From Sphingomonas sp. Leaf21 (GTDB lineage Bacteria > Pseudomonadota > Alphaproteobacteria > Sphingomonadales > Sphingomonadaceae): a stretch of DNA of 64,000 nucleotides. Positions 17,571 through 25,654 of the stretch are shown in pieces. The translations under genes and the position numbers were made by a program. The notes beneath the pieces were generated by a model. The model saw only the letters and a list, made by a program, of their open reading frames with translations, was not told the DNA's origin and did no database searches. Numbering within the stretch: position 1 is the first letter of the stretch; each line of letters begins with the position of its first letter. Location: positions 1 through 64,000 of the forward strand of contig NZ_CAKASM010000006.1 of the NCBI RefSeq assembly GCF_916858675.1, given 5' to 3'.

Positions 17571-17668
17571 ATACCCTATAAGGGATAAACTAGTGATATA
17601 CCTTGAAGGGCATATTGTGTATTTATACCCTGCAGGGAGTAAATGCAAGTTATACCCTGTAGGGCATT
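17571..17668 (-). promoter_or_regulatory. Four phased HipB operator palindromes and hipBA promoter region
   Basis: Four copies of an ATACCCTnnAGGG-type palindrome lie upstream of hipB: CCCTATAAGGG (17574-17584), CCTTGAAGG (17601-17609), CCCTGCAGGG (17628-17637, perfect) and CCCTGTAGGG (17655-17664). Each is flanked by TATA-like bases. Their centres are about 26-27 bp apart, close to 2.5 helical turns. E. coli hipBA also has several TATCC-N8-GGATA operators, so a cooperative HipB/HipA repression array is the natural reading. The region is clearly AT-rich relative to its neighbours and should contain the hipBA promoter. Confidence 0.75.
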
Positions 17669-18072
17669 ATCAATGTTAAGGACTCTGGGCTATATCGCGC
17701 GTCCGCGAGGGTAGCGGCCAGAGGAGGAGCTATTCTCGTCAGCATGGCTGGACGACGACATGTAACGCGCGCGATTCTAACGTTTGCCAGCCTTGCCTTC
17801 ACGCCCTTGCGCAGGTTTGGGCGGGGCGCCGTCGATATCCACCAAGCATTGCGACACTCGCGCTCTTTGCCTCAGGTCACAAAACAGAATGGATCCAGAC
17901 GGAGCAGCTTGGCACCACGCCAGCGGCGTCGATGCCGTTCCTGCAGCATCGCGAGAGACGGTAGCGAATGTCCCTCGCGAGCACCCCGGAGGACCCAGAG
18001 AGGCTCTACTCCACTTAGCGGGGAAACAGGACCTTAGCGGTTCCCAACCGCAAAAACCGAAAGGTGGTACCC
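17669..18072. other. 404-bp stretch between hipBA operators and the alpA-like gene, no supported gene
   Basis: GC-rich sequence with two overlapping plus-strand frames (17744-18037 and 17784-18083). The first has GAGGAGGAGC 13 bp upstream but encodes a basic, low-similarity peptide with no domain. I see no terminator or RNA gene. It may contain the alpA-like promoter. Confidence 0.4.
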
Positions 18073-18273
18073 ATGTCCGCTAATCCTGACCGCTTTCTCC
18101 GTCTGAACGCCGTCCTCGCTCAGACGGGACTTCGCCGTTCCACCCTCTACCGCAAGATGGCGAACGGCACCTTTCCAAGGAGCACTCAGCTCAGCACCCG
18201 CTGCATAGGTTGGCGTGCATCGGCCATCGACGAGTGGATGCGCAATCCCGCTTCCTACGATCCTGCGAAATGA
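18073..18273 (+). CDS. AlpA-family helix-turn-helix regulator
   Basis: A 66-residue AlpA-like protein: FLRLNAVLAQTGLRRSTLYR, then MANGTFPRSTQLSTRCIGW and SAIDEWM, the normal AlpA layout. AlpA proteins activate or direct excision by P4-like integrases. An AAAGGTGG ribosome binding site precedes ATG 18073; a GTG at 18064 would overlap that site and is less likely. It converges on the integrase, separated by 31 bp, so both belong to the recombination module of the element. Confidence 0.88.
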   Translation: MSANPDRFLRLNAVLAQTGLRRSTLYRKMANGTFPRSTQLSTRCIGWRASAIDEWMRNPASYDPAK

Positions 18274-18304
18274 CGCCATCATCGCATGGCAGGCGTAGCA
18301 AGTC

Positions 18305-19522
18305 CTACGCTCGCTTGCGAAACTTGCCCTTGATGACGGCACCGCCGATCCGAAGTTGGTCGAGATAATCCGACCACCACTGCGCCATGCGCACCCGTTC
18401 CGCCCAGTGCGCGCCGCGATGATAGGCGGCGCGCACCTTGTCTTTCTCGCCATGGGCCAGCGCGCGCTCGATGGCATCGGGATGCCACAGCCCTGACTCG
18501 TTGAGGAGCGTGCTGGCCATGGCGCGGAAGCCGTGGCTGGTCATCTCATCGTTCTCGAACCCCAGGCGGCGCAGCGCGACGTTCAGCGTATTGTCCGAGA
18601 TGCAGCGCTTAGTGGTATGAAGCGCCGGGAAGAGGAATTCGCTGTCCCGCGCCAGCGACCGCAGATCCTGCAAAAGGAACAGCACCTGCCGCGACAAGGG
18701 TACGGCATGCGGCTGCTTCATCTTCATGCGCTCGGCCGGCACGCGCCAGACTTTTTCGGCGAAGTCGATCTCGCTCCATTTCGCCTGCCGCAGCTCACCC
18801 GGGCGCAGGAAGACATGCGGCGCGATCCTGAGTGCATGCAGGGTCTCGGGCCGGCCCGTGTACCCGTCTATTGCGCGCAGCAGGTCGCCGACTTTCTTGG
18901 GCTCGACGATCGCCGCATGATGCTTGACCCTGGGAACAGTAAGGGCGCCGCGCAGGATGTCGGCTGGATTACGCTCGGTGCGCAGGGTCGCGAAACCATA
19001 GCGGAAGACACGGCCGGCGAAGGAGCGGAGCCGAAGCGCCGTCTCATGATGCCCGCGACGCTCGACCCGCTTCAGCACGTCGAGAAGCTCATGCGGGGTG
19101 ATCGCCGCGATCGGACGCTTGGCGATGCCATCAAGTAGTTCGAGGAACCAGCGCGCTTTCTTGATGGTAGCGGGGGAACGGCCCTCGCGCTCCATCTTCT
19201 CGATATATTCCCCGGCGACGAGCGCGAACGTCGTCTGCGCCGCCAGTTCGGCCTTCAGCCGCCGCTGGCGCTTTTCCTCGACGGGATCAATCCCGTCATC
19301 GAGTTCGGCCTTGGCCTCGTCGCGCTTCCTGCGCGCCTGCACCAAGGTGACATCGGGGAAACTGCCCAGCGAAAGTTTCCGCTCGATGCCGCAGCACCGG
19401 TAGCGAAAGCGCCAGAGCAGGGCGCCGGATGGCTGCACCAGTAGATACAGGCCGTCCGAATCGGCCACCTTGTAGGGACGCTCTGCCGGTTTCAGCGCCC
19501 GGATCTGCACAACCGTAAGCAT
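18305..19522 (-). CDS. int: P4-type tyrosine integrase
   Basis: A 405-residue site-specific recombinase. The N terminus (LTVVQIRALKPAERPYKVAD, GLYLLV) is the DUF4102 arm-binding domain; the catalytic domain has Arg240 (FLRPGELR), His330-x-x-Arg333 (HGFRAM), His357 and the nucleophile Tyr367 (AAYHRG). All catalytic residues are present. The ATG at 19522 is chosen because the family begins with MLT; an upstream ATG at 19594 adds a leader with no resemblance. It starts about 150 bp from the 3' end of tRNA-Thr, the expected target, and marks the right end of the element. Confidence 0.95.
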   Translation of the reverse strand: MLTVVQIRALKPAERPYKVADSDGLYLLVQPSGALLWRFRYRCCGIERKLSLGSFPDVTLVQARRKRDEAKAELDDGIDPVEEKRQRRLKAELAAQTTFALVAGEYIEKMEREGRSPATIKKARWFLELLDGIAKRPIAAITPHELLDVLKRVERRGHHETALRLRSFAGRVFRYGFATLRTERNPADILRGALTVPRVKHHAAIVEPKKVGDLLRAIDGYTGRPETLHALRIAPHVFLRPGELRQAKWSEIDFAEKVWRVPAERMKMKQPHAVPLSRQVLFLLQDLRSLARDSEFLFPALHTTKRCISDNTLNVALRRLGFENDEMTSHGFRAMASTLLNESGLWHPDAIERALAHGEKDKVRAAYHRGAHWAERVRMAQWWSDYLDQLRIGGAVIKGKFRKRA

Positions 19523-19629
19523 GGGGCCACGCCTCCTGCAACGTTCGTGGCCCCATGATTCGTGGCCCCTTTTGAGTGGGCCACGGCGGAACATAATGAG
19601 ATTTCACGGGACCGCCGAGAGGCAGTTTA

Positions 19630-19649
19630 CCGCAGATTTCTGCGGTTTT
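19630..19649. promoter_or_regulatory. CCGCAGA/TCTGCGG palindrome between integrase and tRNA
   Basis: Perfect 7-bp arms (CCGCAGA, TCTGCGG) flank a TT loop and are followed by TTTT on the plus strand. It lies 24 bp from the tRNA-Thr 3' end, in the probable att region upstream of the integrase. It could be an integrase or excisionase binding site, or a small plus-strand terminator shielding the tRNA gene from the element. Confidence 0.4.
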
Positions 19650-19672
19650 CCAGGTTTGTTCCGAGGACGTGA

Positions 19673-19748
19673 TGGTGCCGCTTACAGGACTCGAACCTGT
19701 GACCCCCGCATTACGAATGCGATGCTCTACCAGCTGAGCTAAAGCGGC
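19673..19748 (-). tRNA. tRNA-Thr (anticodon CGT)
   Basis: On the minus strand the acceptor arms GCCGCTT and AAGCGGC pair fully, the D-arm is GCTC-AGCTGGTA-GAGC, the anticodon loop is TTCGTAA (anticodon CGT, codon ACG), and the T-arm ACAGG-TTCGAGT-CCTGT is perfect. CCA is encoded (19673-19675 as TGG on the plus strand). The 3' end faces the integrase, so it is the probable chromosomal attachment site; the element leaves a complete tRNA. Confidence 0.97.
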
Positions 19749-19871
19749 CCGTCATCGGTCGAACCGGCTGGTGTCCGGTCGAGGTGGGCGCGCCTAACAG
19801 ATCGATTGGGGGCTGGCAAGCAGCTTTGCGATCTTTACGCAGGATTAACTATAGGTCGGCATGACCGGGCC

Positions 19872-20693
19872 ATGGCCAGAAAGACACTCATCGGCAGTCC
19901 GTCCCGCCCCGAACGTCCTTCGGGAGGCGATGCGCCCGCCGACCGCAGCGATGACGTGATGCTCGACCTGGGCAGTGTCGAGCGGCGGCTTCATGCGCGC
20001 GCCTATCATCACTGGGCGTCGCTGGTCGGAGAGGCGCGGTTTCCGATGATCGCCGCGCTCGAGGCCGAGGCGATCGGGGACTTTTCGGCCAATTCGGTCC
20101 TGCTCGACTTCCGCGAGGATCGCGCCGACCCCGCCATCGCCTATATCGGCCAGGCGCTGCGCGACGAGTGCGGCATGGTCGACGCGGTCGCGCGGGTCGC
20201 CGACCTGCCGGAGCGGTCGCTGCTCGCGCGGCTGACCGGGCATTGCGAGCAGATCCTGCACGATCAGGCTCCCGCCGGGTTCGAGGCGGAGTTCGTCAAC
20301 GAACTGGGCCGCACCATCCTGTACCGGGCGATCCTGCTGCCCTATTCCTCCGACGGTTTGATGATCGACTTCGTCCACGGTGTGGTGAGCTGGAAGGAGC
20401 GGGCGGACCCGTTGCTCCAGGCGACGCTCGACTCGGCGCTGCTGCAGGCGGTGGACGGCCAGCACGCGCCGCCGCCGCATGACGCGGGCCGAAGCCTGTG
20501 GAAGTTGGCCGAAAAGCCAGAGGGCGGCGAGGAAGCGGTGATCGCGACGATCGACCTTCCCATCGACGCCGCGCCGGGCACGCCGGTGGTGATCGTGGGC
20601 CATGTCGACGCGCTGGGCGCGCTCGCGATTACCGGAATGGTCAGCGACGATCCCCGGCTCGCTGAAAGGGTATTGCGCGCGACGCGTCGATAA
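19872..20693 (+). CDS. PAS-like domain protein of unknown role
   Basis: A 273-residue soluble protein. The central part (about 45-170) has DFREDRADPAIAYIGQALRD and later ILYRAILLPYSSDGLMIDFV, a pattern like the PAS_5 (DUF1489-neighbour) sensory domains of alphaproteobacteria. No output domain such as kinase or GGDEF is visible. The ATG at 19872 is preferred over 19806, whose extra residues look non-coding. It lies 77 bp upstream of NAD-glutamate dehydrogenase. The PAS assignment is by resemblance and moderately sure. Confidence 0.7.
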   Translation: MARKTLIGSPSRPERPSGGDAPADRSDDVMLDLGSVERRLHARAYHHWASLVGEARFPMIAALEAEAIGDFSANSVLLDFREDRADPAIAYIGQALRDECGMVDAVARVADLPERSLLARLTGHCEQILHDQAPAGFEAEFVNELGRTILYRAILLPYSSDGLMIDFVHGVVSWKERADPLLQATLDSALLQAVDGQHAPPPHDAGRSLWKLAEKPEGGEEAVIATIDLPIDAAPGTPVVIVGHVDALGALAITGMVSDDPRLAERVLRATRR

Positions 20694-20770
20694 TTGCGCT
20701 GCGGCGCAACATCTTTTCTCGGGTGTCAAAGGCTTGAGCGGCGCGAAAGCCGGGCCTAGGACTTACGGCC

Positions 20771-23700
20771 ATGGCACCGAATATGTCGCATCCGATGGCC
20801 GACGCGATTGCCGCGCGGCTCACCCAGGGCGCCCTTCCGGCGGAGTTGCAGGGGTTCGGCCCCGCGGAGGTGGCTGCTGCGGCGGCCTTCGTCGCGGGCG
20901 TGGCCCAGCGGCGGGTGCCGGGCGAGCCCTCCATCGCGCTGGAGCCGATGTCGGGCGACGATACGCATCGCCGGATGCGCCTTGCCATCGTCAATGACGA
21001 CATGCCCTTTTTGGTCGATTCGATCGCGGCGATGGTCGGCGCGGACGGAATCGCGATCGACCGCGTCATCCACCCGGTCCTGCCCGTCCTCCGCGACGGC
21101 GAGGGCGAACTTCAGGCGATCGGCGCACCCGGCGGCCGGTCCGAATCCTTCATCTATCTGGAAATGGAACGCGCCGATGCGCGCGACCGGCGCGGACTGG
21201 TCGATGATCTGCGGGCGGTGCTGGCCGATGTGCGCGCCGCCGTCACCGACTGGTCGGGACTGCAGGATGCGCTGGCCAGCGATGCGACCACGCTGGGCGA
21301 GCGCAATGGCGAAGGGGCGGCGCTGCTGCTGTGGTTCCTCGGCGGCAAGCTGACGCTGCTCGGCCATGAGAAATGGTTCGAGGATGGCCGCGACGCCCCG
21401 GCGTTGGGCATCGCGCGCACCCCGCGCAAGCTGCCGCTGCTGGCCGATATCTCGCGCCAGCGTGCGCTCGACTATTTCGCCGAGGGCGGCGCGGCGCCGT
21501 TGCTGCTCAAGTCGAACGCGATCTCGACCGTGCATCGCTCGGTGCCGCTCGACCTGGTGCTGGTGCCGATCATGGAGGGCGGCCGCGCGGTCGGCCTTTC
21601 CATCCATGCGGGACTGTGGACCAGCGCCGCGCTCGCCAGCCCGCCGCACGAGGTGCCGGTGCTGCGCACCCGGCTGGCCGCGCTCCAGGCCAAGTTCGGC
21701 TTCGACCCGCGCGGGCATACCGGCAAGGCGCTGACCCATGCGCTGACCGCGCTGCCGCATGATCTGGTCACGGCCTTTCCGGGCGAAGCGCTGGAGCAAC
21801 TGGCGCTGACCGCCATGTCGCTGGCCGACCGTCCGCGCCCCGAGCTGGTGCTGATCCGGTCGGTGTTGCAGCGGCATCTGTTCGCCTTCGTCTGGCTGCC
21901 GCGCGACGAGCTGACCACCGCGCGGCGCGTGGCGATCGGCGATATGCTGGGCGAGGCGGCGAACGGCTCGCTGCTCAACTGGTCGATCGCGCTGGAGGAC
22001 GGCGTGGTCGCGCTGATCCGCTATACGATCGATCTTCGGCAGGATGGCCGTCTGCCCGACACGAACATGCTGGCCGAGCGGCTGCGCAAGATGGTGCGCG
22101 GCTGGATGCCCGATGTCGAGGCGGCACTCGCGGAACAGGTGGCGGCGCCGCGTGCCGCGCGCCTCGCCCTGCGCTGGGCCAACGCCTTCCCGACCAACTA
22201 TCGCAACGTCAGCGAGGCGTCGGAAGCCGCCGCCGACATCCTGCGCCTGTCGTCGCTGGACGATGAGGGCAGTCGCTCGGTCCGCCTGTTCCCAGTACTG
22301 GCGGGCGCGGACCGCCAGTTGAAGATCTACAAGCTGAACGGCGCGCTGCCTTTGTCGGACGCGGTGCCGGTGCTTGAGAATTTCGGGTTCCGCGTGATCG
22401 GCGAGCTGCCGACGCGGCTGCGCGACGATGCCGATCCCTTCGTCCACGACTTCATCGTCGAGACCGAGGCGACCACCGAGCCCAAGGGCGCGGCGGTGCT
22501 GGAGGGGGCGATTGCCGCCGTGCTGGAGGGCGCGGCGGAGAATGACGCGTTCAACCGCCTGATCGTCGATGTGGGTTTGAGCCCGCAGGCGGTGGTGCTG
22601 TTCCGCGCCTGGTTCCGCTATCTGCGCCAGGCGGGGTTGCCTTATGGCCTGACCACCGTGGTCGATGCGCTGCGCCGGGCGCCCAGGCTGGCCACCGCAC
22701 TGATCGAGCGCTTCACCGCCGCGCATGACCCGAAGGCGGGCGGTGATATCGCCGCCGCCGATGCCGCGATCGCGGCGGGGCTGGATGCGGTGTCGGCGAT
22801 CGACGACGACCGCATCCTGCGCAGCTTCCGCGACATGATCGCCGCGACCTTGCGCACCAACGCCTTTGCCGAGGCGGGCCGGGAAGCGCTGGCGTTCAAG
22901 CTGGACAGCCACAGGATTCCGGGGCTGCCCGCGCCGTTGCCCTGGCGCGAGATCTGGGTCTATTCGCCGCGCGTCGAGGGCATCCATCTGCGCGCCGGAC
23001 CCGTCGCGCGTGGTGGCCTGCGCTGGTCGGATCGCCGCGACGACTTCCGCACCGAGATCCTGGGCCTGATGAAGGCGCAGCGGGTGAAGAACGCGGTCAT
23101 CGTCCCGACGGGTGCCAAGGGCGGCTTCTACCCCAAGCAGCTGCCGTCGCCCGTCACCGATCGTGACGGCTGGGCCGCCGAGGGCAAGGAAAGCTACCGC
23201 GTGTTCATCCGCGCGCTGCTGTCGATCACCGACAATATCGTCGAGGGCGCGGTGGTGCATCCCGAGGGCGTCCGCGTACTGGATGGCGAGGATCCCTATT
23301 TCGTGGTCGCCGCCGACAAGGGCACCGCGACCTTCTCCGACGTCGCCAATGCGCTGGCGCTGGAGCGTGGCTTCTGGCTGGGCGATGCCTTCGCCTCCGG
23401 GGGCAGCCAGGGTTACGACCACAAGGCGATGGGTATCACCGCCAAGGGCGCGTGGGTTTCGGTGCAGCGTCACTTCGCCGAGCGGGGCGTCGACGTGCAG
23501 TCGCAACCCATCCGCGTCGTCGGCTGCGGCGACATGTCGGGCGACGTGTTCGGCAACGGGATGCTCCTGTCCAGGGCGATCAAGCTGGTCGCGGCGTTCG
23601 ATCATCGCCACATCTTCCTCGATCCCAACCCCGATCCCGCCGCGAGCTGGGACGAGCGCGCGCGCATGTTCGCGCTGCCCCGGTCGAGCTGGGCGGATTA

Positions 23701-25387
23701 CGACACCAGCCTGATCTCGCCCGGCGGCGGCGTCTTCCCGCGTTCGGCCAAGACGATCGCGCTGTCGGACGAAATCCGCGAGGCGCTGGGCATCACCGCC
23801 ACCTCGCTGGAGCCCGCCGCGCTGATTTCGGCGATCCTGAAGGCACCGGCCGATCTGCTCTGGTTCGGCGGCATCGGAACGTACATCAAGGCGGCGGCGG
23901 AGAATAACGTCCAGGTCGGCGATCCGGCGAACGACCGCCTGCGCGTCGATGCGGAGGATCTGAGGGTCATCGCGATCGGCGAGGGCGCGAACCTGGGCGT
24001 GACCCAGGCCGCGCGAATCGCCTTTGCCGAGCGTGGCGGGCGGATCAACACCGACTTCATCGACAATTCGGCGGGCGTCGACTGCTCGGATAACGAGGTC
24101 AACATCAAGATCGCGCTCAACCGCGAGATGATCGAGGGCCGTCTGGCGGAGGGTGATCGCAACACGCTGCTCGCGTCGATGACCGATGACGTGGCGCATA
24201 TCGTGCTGGAGGATAACCGGCTCCAGACGCTGGGCCTGTCGATCGCCGAGGCGGACGGGGCGGGCGCGATGCCGAGCTATGTCCGCGTGATCGAGATCTT
24301 CGAGAGCGCCGGGCGGCTCGACCGCTCGGTCGAGGGGCTGGGCAGCAACGACGTGCTGTTGCGGCGAGGACAGGACGGGCAGGCGCTGACCCGGCCGGAA
24401 CTCGCCGTGCTCCTGGCGACGGCCAAGCTGACGTTGCAGGATGCGATCGAGAACAGTCCGTTGGCGCTCGACGACGAACTGCGGCCCGATCTGCACGCGG
24501 CCTTCCCGACCGCGATGCGCGAAGCCTATGGCGAGGCGATCGACCAGCATCGCCTGCGCGGAGAGATCGTCGCGACCAAGCTGGCCAACCGGATCGTCAA
24601 CCGGCTGGGCATCCTCCACCCGTTCGAACTGGCGGAGGAGGAAGGCGCGGCGATGGCCGATATCGCGGCGATGTTCGTCGTGGTCGAGCGGCTGTTCGAC
24701 CTGGGCGGGCTGTGGACCGCGATCGAGACGGCGGCGATGCCCGAGGCGGCGCGGATCGCGCTGTTCGACGAGGTGGCGCGGGCCGCCCGTTCTCAGATCG
24801 CCGACCTGCTTCGCGCCATGCCGGCGGGCACGGCGCCGGGGGCCGCGCTGGAGCGGTTGCAGCCGGGTATCGCACGGTTGGCGGCCGAAACGCCCGCACT
24901 ATTGCGCGACGAGGCCAAGGCGCAGAGCGCGCGCGTCGTCGCCGCGCTGGAAGAGGCGGGGGCGCCTGCCGATCTTGCGGCGCGGGTGGTTCGCGTGTCC
25001 GAGCTCGACGGTGCGGTCGGGCTGGCCGATCTGGGTCAGCGCCTGTCGCTCGACGAGACGCGGCTGACCCATGCCTTTACCCGCCTGGGTCAGGCGCTTG
25101 GCCTCGACTGGGCGCAGGGGCAGGCGGCGCGGATCAACCCCAGCGATCCGTGGGAGCGGCTGCTGATCGCTGGCCTCGCGCGCGATTTCCAGCAGCAGCG
25201 GCTCGATTTCCTGGGCCGTGCGGGCGCGACCGATCCCGAAGCGGCGGTCGAGGCCTGGCTGGAGCGCAACGCCGCCCGAGTGGGCCAGTTCAAGGCGGTG
25301 ATCGACCGCGCGCGCCTCGCGGCCCAACCCAACGCCGCGATGCTGGCCCAGATCGCGGGCCAGGCGCGCGTGCTGCTCGGGCGATAA
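20771..25387 (+). CDS. gdhB: NAD-specific glutamate dehydrogenase, large (180-kDa) type
   Basis: Catalyses oxidative deamination of glutamate to 2-oxoglutarate with NAD, mainly catabolic. The 1538-residue protein matches the large bacterial GDH family: an N-terminal regulatory half with ACT-like regions, then the catalytic domain with RGGLRWSDRRDDFRTEILG and VPTGAKGGF (Lys783), GSQGYDHKAMGITAKGAW and the nucleotide-binding region containing GDMSGDVFGNGML. The C-terminal helical domain follows. It is a single gene ending in a strong terminator. The symbol gdhB is used for large NAD-GDHs in some species, so the name is less sure than the function. Confidence 0.96.
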   Translation: MAPNMSHPMADAIAARLTQGALPAELQGFGPAEVAAAAAFVAGVAQRRVPGEPSIALEPMSGDDTHRRMRLAIVNDDMPFLVDSIAAMVGADGIAIDRVIHPVLPVLRDGEGELQAIGAPGGRSESFIYLEMERADARDRRGLVDDLRAVLADVRAAVTDWSGLQDALASDATTLGERNGEGAALLLWFLGGKLTLLGHEKWFEDGRDAPALGIARTPRKLPLLADISRQRALDYFAEGGAAPLLLKSNAISTVHRSVPLDLVLVPIMEGGRAVGLSIHAGLWTSAALASPPHEVPVLRTRLAALQAKFGFDPRGHTGKALTHALTALPHDLVTAFPGEALEQLALTAMSLADRPRPELVLIRSVLQRHLFAFVWLPRDELTTARRVAIGDMLGEAANGSLLNWSIALEDGVVALIRYTIDLRQDGRLPDTNMLAERLRKMVRGWMPDVEAALAEQVAAPRAARLALRWANAFPTNYRNVSEASEAAADILRLSSLDDEGSRSVRLFPVLAGADRQLKIYKLNGALPLSDAVPVLENFGFRVIGELPTRLRDDADPFVHDFIVETEATTEPKGAAVLEGAIAAVLEGAAENDAFNRLIVDVGLSPQAVVLFRAWFRYLRQAGLPYGLTTVVDALRRAPRLATALIERFTAAHDPKAGGDIAAADAAIAAGLDAVSAIDDDRILRSFRDMIAATLRTNAFAEAGREALAFKLDSHRIPGLPAPLPWREIWVYSPRVEGIHLRAGPVARGGLRWSDRRDDFRTEILGLMKAQRVKNAVIVPTGAKGGFYPKQLPSPVTDRDGWAAEGKESYRVFIRALLSITDNIVEGAVVHPEGVRVLDGEDPYFVVAADKGTATFSDVANALALERGFWLGDAFASGGSQGYDHKAMGITAKGAWVSVQRHFAERGVDVQSQPIRVVGCGDMSGDVFGNGMLLSRAIKLVAAFDHRHIFLDPNPDPAASWDERARMFALPRSSWADYDTSLISPGGGVFPRSAKTIALSDEIREALGITATSLEPAALISAILKAPADLLWFGGIGTYIKAAAENNVQVGDPANDRLRVDAEDLRVIAIGEGANLGVTQAARIAFAERGGRINTDFIDNSAGVDCSDNEVNIKIALNREMIEGRLAEGDRNTLLASMTDDVAHIVLEDNRLQTLGLSIAEADGAGAMPSYVRVIEIFESAGRLDRSVEGLGSNDVLLRRGQDGQALTRPELAVLLATAKLTLQDAIENSPLALDDELRPDLHAAFPTAMREAYGEAIDQHRLRGEIVATKLANRIVNRLGILHPFELAEEEGAAMADIAAMFVVVERLFDLGGLWTAIETAAMPEAARIALFDEVARAARSQIADLLRAMPAGTAPGAALERLQPGIARLAAETPALLRDEAKAQSARVVAALEEAGAPADLAARVVRVSELDGAVGLADLGQRLSLDETRLTHAFTRLGQALGLDWAQGQAARINPSDPWERLLIAGLARDFQQQRLDFLGRAGATDPEAAVEAWLERNAARVGQFKAVIDRARLAAQPNAAMLAQIAGQARVLLGR

Positions 25388-25393
25388 CCCGTT

Positions 25394-25414
25394 CCCCGGC
25401 GAAGGCCGGGGTCC
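25394..25414. repeat. REP-like palindrome (CCCCGGCGAAGGCCGGGG family)
   Basis: A copy of the CCCCGGCGAAGGCCGGGG palindrome followed by TCC, directly after the gdh stop. Two more copies in inverted orientation occur at 37747-37836. This is a dispersed intergenic repeat, able to form a stem with GAAG near the loop. Confidence 0.75.
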
Positions 25415-25440
25415 GGTTTCTCTGCCGTGCAAGGCGCGCA

Positions 25441-25478
25441 AAACGCCGCGTGGGAGGCCTCTCCCGCGCGGCGTTTTT
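25441..25478 (+). terminator. Rho-independent terminator after glutamate dehydrogenase
   Basis: Stem AAACGCCGCG / CGCGGCGTTT with an inner GGGAG / CTCCC stem, ending in TTTTT at 25474-25478. It lies 53 bp after the gdh stop. The A-run on the other arm means it could also work for minus-strand transcripts from the aminopeptidase gene, 176 bp away. Confidence 0.85.
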
Positions 25479-25654
25479 GTTCGCGCGGAGGCGCGGAGGA
25501 CGCAGAGATGAATTGCCGCGCGCAGCGCCTTCTATTCGTCAGCGATCGAGATAGGAGGGCCGCTGGCGCGGCGGGCGAGACACCTCTGCGCCCTCTGCGC
25601 CTCTGCGCGAACCAAGCTTCTGTCTCTTCGCGTCCTCGCGTCTACGCGCGAAAA

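Noticed and set aside
17744..18037. 97-codon plus-strand frame with GAGGAGGAGC upstream
   Set aside because: The translation is basic, low in similarity to anything I know, overlaps a second frame of the same kind, and the spacing of 13 bp is too long.
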